This document shows, in pieces, positions 45,201 through 51,200 of a stretch of 64,000 nt of DNA. The position numbers and the translations under genes were made by a program. This DNA comes from Tridacna crocea. Its lineage: Eukaryota > Mollusca > Bivalvia > Cardiida > Cardiidae. The DNA is taken from positions 43,664,672 through 43,728,671 of the forward strand of contig OX031063.1 of the NCBI GenBank assembly GCA_943736015.1, read 5' to 3'. Position 1 is the first letter of the stretch. Every line of letters begins with the position of its first letter. The notes below the pieces were generated by a model, which was not told where the DNA came from, did no database searches, and was given only the letters and a program-made list of their open reading frames with translations.

Positions 45201-48200
45201 TTTCTCAGAGTCGTTAAAAGTTGGGATTGTGTGGTAAAGAGTTTAAGTTTTGTTCAGAAAGATACTCTAACATGTACTTCCTGATGAGATAATCTAGAAA
45301 CTAAATGGAAGAGTCAGTTATTGCTGTGTTTTGAATAGATAGTGTTTAATGTCAGGGCTTTCGAAAACAATGTGGGAAAAGGAGAAAATACTGGCCACCA
45401 GTATTTTCCCCTTTTCTGATTATATTTTCATTTGAAGGATAGAATAAGATAAGAGAGAAAATGAACATTTCTCTTTTTTTTTGTTTTTTCAGGGAAATTG
45501 TTTAAAGCATCTCAGATACCAGTGATTGTGGAATTTTTCCTGATGTTTCACAGGGATAAGCCAATAGATTGGCTGCTAGATCATTTCCTTACTGTAAAGG
45601 TGTGCAGTCCCGAGAAAGATACAGTATGTGTATAAATTATTAGCTGTGTAATTTCTAATTTCTACTCTGATGTGTTAGACTTAAGAATATTGTGTTATTC
45701 TTAAGAATAGTCTCCGTCTTATTCTCCAATTTTTTCTACATTTGAAAGTAACTTAACTTTAGGCTAAACCATTTGGTTTAACCAATCAGAAGTTAAGTTA
45801 TTTTCATATAAAGAAAATCTTATAGAATAAGACAAAGAATATTCTTAAAAATGTGTGGTGAATAAGGACCCAGGATTAGGATCATTCAGAACTTGTTTTG
45901 GATTAGTGTTGTATTTCTTCTGGTGAAAGTTTTATAATTTCTTTTTATTTATTACAGAAACACTGTGATAGAATGAAAAGTGAAGTGCGGAAAAGATTTA
46001 AGCCATCTTTATTCCAACATGTTGGCACACAATCGTCATTGAAAGGGAAAACACAAAAGTTGAAGGTAAGTTTTGCACAATTCTTTAGTATGCAGCTCTA
46101 AGATTTTAAATGGGGGATTTCTGAAAAAGTAACTCTTAACCCTTTACCCCATAAGCCATTTCTGTGGTATCTCTAACTGCCCCTAAATAACAGCAAGGAT
46201 GAAGCTGTTTCTTATATGCATATGATACCTTTTGATAGTATAGAAAACATTATGGAAAAAGGTGAAATTGCTCGTCACGAGCAATTTCACCTTTTGCCAC
46301 AATGTTTTCCAAAGGCTCTCACAAGCAATGCATAGAAATGAGTATCTATGGAGTAAAGGGTTTATCATGCAATGCTGAGGTTTAACGACCCTAAGGAAGA
46401 AAGCTTTGGAAAATATTTTTGAAAGCGTTCTCTCCTTTTCCAACAATCTTTTCCATCCTATCAAGCAAAGAGATTTATACTTAGGCTCTACCGTCTGTGT
46501 ATTGGTTTTAATTCTGAATTCTATTTCTAGCCATCTGATGGTGTTGGCAGAATGCTACTTCTCATTATCTATGTTTCATCTCCCACAATTATAATTGGCA
46601 CATACAATATACAAGGAAATATCTGTCTTTGTCAGGCATTTAACCCATGACTAAACAATCCCAGGATCAAGAGGCCTTCTGAAAACATTGTGGGAATTGG
46701 AGAAAATGCTGGTGACCAGCATTTTCTCCTTTTCCAAATGTGTTTTCTACCTTTTCAGAGAAAAATACACCATTTAAGCCACTTTGAAATTGCAATCTGC
46801 AAATGCTTTCAAGGATGAATAATTGATACTTTCTACATTGAGATTTTCTTTTATTTTCTCGAAAATCAACTTATTTAGTCTACTTGCTCACCTGAGCACA
46901 AAGTGCTCAGTTTAAGCTTTTGTGATTGTACTATGTCCATCGTGTGTCACCCATTATGTGTCTTCCCTCATCCTTCTGTCTACAGTTACCTTGTGTGCAT
47001 TTTAGAAGCAACATTTTTCGTCAGATTCTCATGAAATTTGGTCAGAATGTTTTTTTTAATAAAATCTTGGACAAGTTCGAAATTGGGTCATGTTGAATAA
47101 AAAGTAGGTTACTGGGCCATATCTTAGAAAAACTTTGTGCGAGGACACACAGATGATGATATCAATGACAAGTTTTGAATCAGGTCAAGCATAATCAAAA
47201 AGTAGGTCAACGCACTAAATCCTGCACTCTAAAAGGCAAATTTTCAGTCCTAAACTCATGAAACTTTGTTATCAGAAGTTAAAAATCGGACCATATCAGG
47301 TCAGAAAGTAGCTCATTCGGACAAATCTGAAAAAAACCTTGTTTGCATTCTATAGGCTACATTTTCAGCCCTAAACTGATGAAATTTGGTCAGAATAGTT
47401 ATCTTGGTGATAAATCAGAGAAGTTCCTAATTAGGTTACCTAAAGTCAAAATGTAGGTCAGGAGGACAAATCTTAGGAAAACAGTTTGAAGGCTACATTT
47501 TCATCCTGAAACTGATTGTCTAAATATTTGTCTGGTGATATCTCAGACAAGTTCAGAAATGGGTCAAGTCTGTCTAAAAGTAGGTCACCTACACCCATGT
47601 GTTTTACATCACCACATCCATGATCTCTTCAGCTTTATGAACCATAGAGTAATTTTCTCAGGTGAGCACTTAAGGCCAGGAGCCATGATGGTTTCTTTCA
47701 GGATAAAAACTTCGGGAAGCAAGCAATTTACAGAGCCCATGTAAATCCACCAGCTACCATTCAAAGTTCCATGAAAGCTTACCAAAAATATTTCCTTAAT
47801 AAAGCCTATATAGGAGAAGATGTGTTCTGGGGTCTAACCCCTGCAGCTGGAGACACCATAGAATTTAGATTTAATCCATTTATAGAGATTGCCAGGTAAC
47901 AATTATTTCATACCTTATAGAGGTTTCAATAAATGTAGCTAGTCAAACTTCAAAGCTTGTATATCTTCACTAAAATATGATCCATGCTCTGTGAAAAAGG
48001 GGGTTTGGTGCATATGCAGAGAGTATCAAGCAGGGTGGGCCATTGCATTTCACAAAGGCTGACCTGGGTCAAAACTTTTGCTATTGGTAAACTTTATAAT
48101 GACTTGCATAGTTTAACTCTTTACCAAACGACAAAATTTTAGACTGGTTCAAATTGAAAGGATTTGCAGACGACAAAATAAAGGTGACTGAAAAATTGAA

Positions 48201-51200
48201 ATTTGTTTTGTGAAGGGTAGAAAACACTGTGGGAAAAGGAGAAAATGCTGGTTACCAGCATTTTCTCCTTTTCCTACAGTGTTTTCAAAAGGCTTCTTTC
48301 TCAGGGCCATCAAAAGTAGGGATTGTGTGGTAATTGGTTAACTCTTTACCACATGGCAATATTAATTCTATAGACTGGTCCAAATTGAATGCATGTGCAG
48401 ACAGAGCATCAAACGAAGCTCTAATATTTGCTTCGTTTTCCTGAAAGGTTAGAAAACATTGTGGAAAAAGTAGAAAATGCTGGTTACCGTCATTTTCTCC
48501 TTTTTCCACAGTGTTTGTAAAAGTCTTCTCTCTCAGGGTCATTAAAATTGGGGATTGTATGGTAATGGGTTAACCCTTTACCCCATAAGGCATCTATAAT
48601 GGTATCTCAAATTGACCCTAAATAACAGCAAGGATGAAGCCGTTTCTTAAGTGTATATGACACCTTTTGATAGCATAGAAAACATTGTGGCAAAAGGTGA
48701 AATTGCTCGTCACGAGCTTATTTTGTGTAAAATGAGATAGGGTTTCAAACAGAAATAGTGACTTTCGAATACCATGGCTCCCTCGTACCTGGAGCTCTGA
48801 TGTGTGTAGTGGTACAATTTTTCGCTATTTCTTGCAGTTTGAATGAATTGAAGGATGCCTAAACAAAAGGCAAAAGGTTGTAACATCAGGGTCTGTATTA
48901 ACCAACAACTCTTAAGAACATTCTTAGTCTTATTCTTTAGAATTTTGTCAATGTGTAAGTAACAGGACTTCTGATTGGCTAAACCATTTGGTTGGTTTAG
49001 CCAATCAGAATGCCTGTTACTTTCACAGTGAGGAAATCTTGAAGAACAGGACCAAGAATATAGACCCTGTTTTCATTTATTTGTTTGATTGTTTTCATTT
49101 TCCTATTTTCTGTGTTTTCAGTTTCCTGTTCAGAACAGGCAATGTCAATCATCCAACAGATAAACTCACCAACACAGACGTTGAAATCTTGCCAGAAGGT
49201 TCAGAATCCGATTACAAAAAGGTAGGAGAATTTGACCAGGAAGGCTTAGCAAGTGCTGAACTGGCTGCGGACTTGGGAAAGGTGAAAGCTTTAAGGATCC
49301 GTGTGCTTAAAGAGTTAGAAACTTGGGTGCTTATAAGTGAGGTAAGGTCAAGATAGAATTGATTGGATGGATGGTCTTTTTAGCAACTATCAACATTATT
49401 GTAGTCATACAGAGCTCCAGATAAGAGGGAGTGATGGTACTGTAAATCCATTATTTCTCTTTGAAACCCTATGTTGTGGGTGTTCATTAGAATCGTCTCG
49501 ATGAGACGATTCTAATGAGTACCCACAACATAGGGTTTAGTGGAGAATGATTAATATTTTCAATTTTGAAATCAAAGTCACTCCCTCTATCTGGAGCTCT
49601 AAGTTATATCATATTCATGGGTTTTGTAAGTACTATGCTAAGGCTCTGAGGTGTCTTGACCAAGGACATTTCTGCAAAAACACCGTGCCTCGAGTCTGGC
49701 TCCCTGGTTACGGGTCTAACGCTTTACCACTGTGCCATGCAGGACCCCAGTAAGGACAAGACATTCTTAATTGTGAAACTGTCATGCATGATTTCTTAAC
49801 TGGCTTTTTTTCTTTGGCTAGCTTTGGCTTTGCCTATGGTATCGGATATATTTTATTCAACAAATAGTTGCTATTTTTTAAGTGAGATAATGTAGTTTAC
49901 AGAGGTTGATATAACCACATCTGTAATAAAACAAATTTAGTTGCAATCATTAATCATCTTAAGTTGAAAGATGAATATTCAGACCACTTATTTAGAAAGA
50001 TAGGTTTGTCTGCAGATACAAATTTCAAGTTTACTCTGCAGTTTGTGGAAAAAATGGAAAAGTTTCGCAAATCACATCGAGTCAAAATTCGTTGAGGTCA
50101 TACATTTCATTATTTGTGTTAGAACATTTCTGTACTTGTCTTTTTTTTTTCAAAACTGCAACCAGGAAAAAAATGCATAATGTGTGTGAGATAGTAAGTA
50201 AATTGCATACCACTTGATTCCATGTTTTTGCAGCCCAAAAGAAGAAGGCTTTTGAAAACATTTAGGGAAAATGAGAAATTGCCTGAAGCAAGCAATTTCT
50301 GCTTTCACCATAATGCTTTCTGTCCTTTCAGAGAACTTCCTTTCAGTGCTCCTTGTTATAGCAGTTAACTCTTTACCACACAATCTTGACTTTTTAACAC
50401 CACTCTGAAAGAAGCCTTTCAAAAACATTGTGGGAAAAGGAGAAAATGCTGGTAACCAGCATTTTCTCCTTTTCCCACAATGCTTTCTTTCCTTCCTGAA
50501 ACAAAATTCAATTCTTTAGTCTCATTCATTATGTCGACTGCAAATGCTTTCTTTTTGGACCAGCCCGCCCGTGTCGGCACTCATGACCTGGTGGTTGTGG
50601 GTTTGATACCATGCATGTGAGAAAAGTAGTCGGTGGCTTTGGAAAGAAAGTTGTGTTAGTACTGGTGTGAGAAAGCCAGGAAACACATGTGCATCACCGA
50701 CCGCCATGATTATGACCTTAGTTGTTAAAGTGGCGTTAAACTTAATACATGTACAACCAACCAATCAACCAACTTTTTGGACCAGTCTAAAATTTTTTTG
50801 TTTGGTAATGAGTTAAATACAGATTGATAGATACATTTGATGAGTACAATAAGATATTGGATTTCTGCGACTTGTGAGGCATAGAAGACAAATCACTTTG
50901 AATCATCAACTTCTTTGTCTTTTTCCCTGATTGGGTTTAAAAGTACACTAAGGTCTGTAGTTTTCAAATTCTCAACTTAAGTATTTTAACATGTAGAACC
51001 TTGGATTTTCATATCTAGTAGATCAAAACCTATTGGCAAGCTACAAAATTTCTCTCCTGTCAGAAAACAATACACATTTGTATCTAAGTTCCTACTCCTT
51101 TGAACTGTGGGTGCATAAAATCTTTGGTGTCCACTCAAAATATCCTCTTATTTTCAATCTTCTTTCAGATTCACATAGTAGAAAGAAAGAAGGGTAGCTG

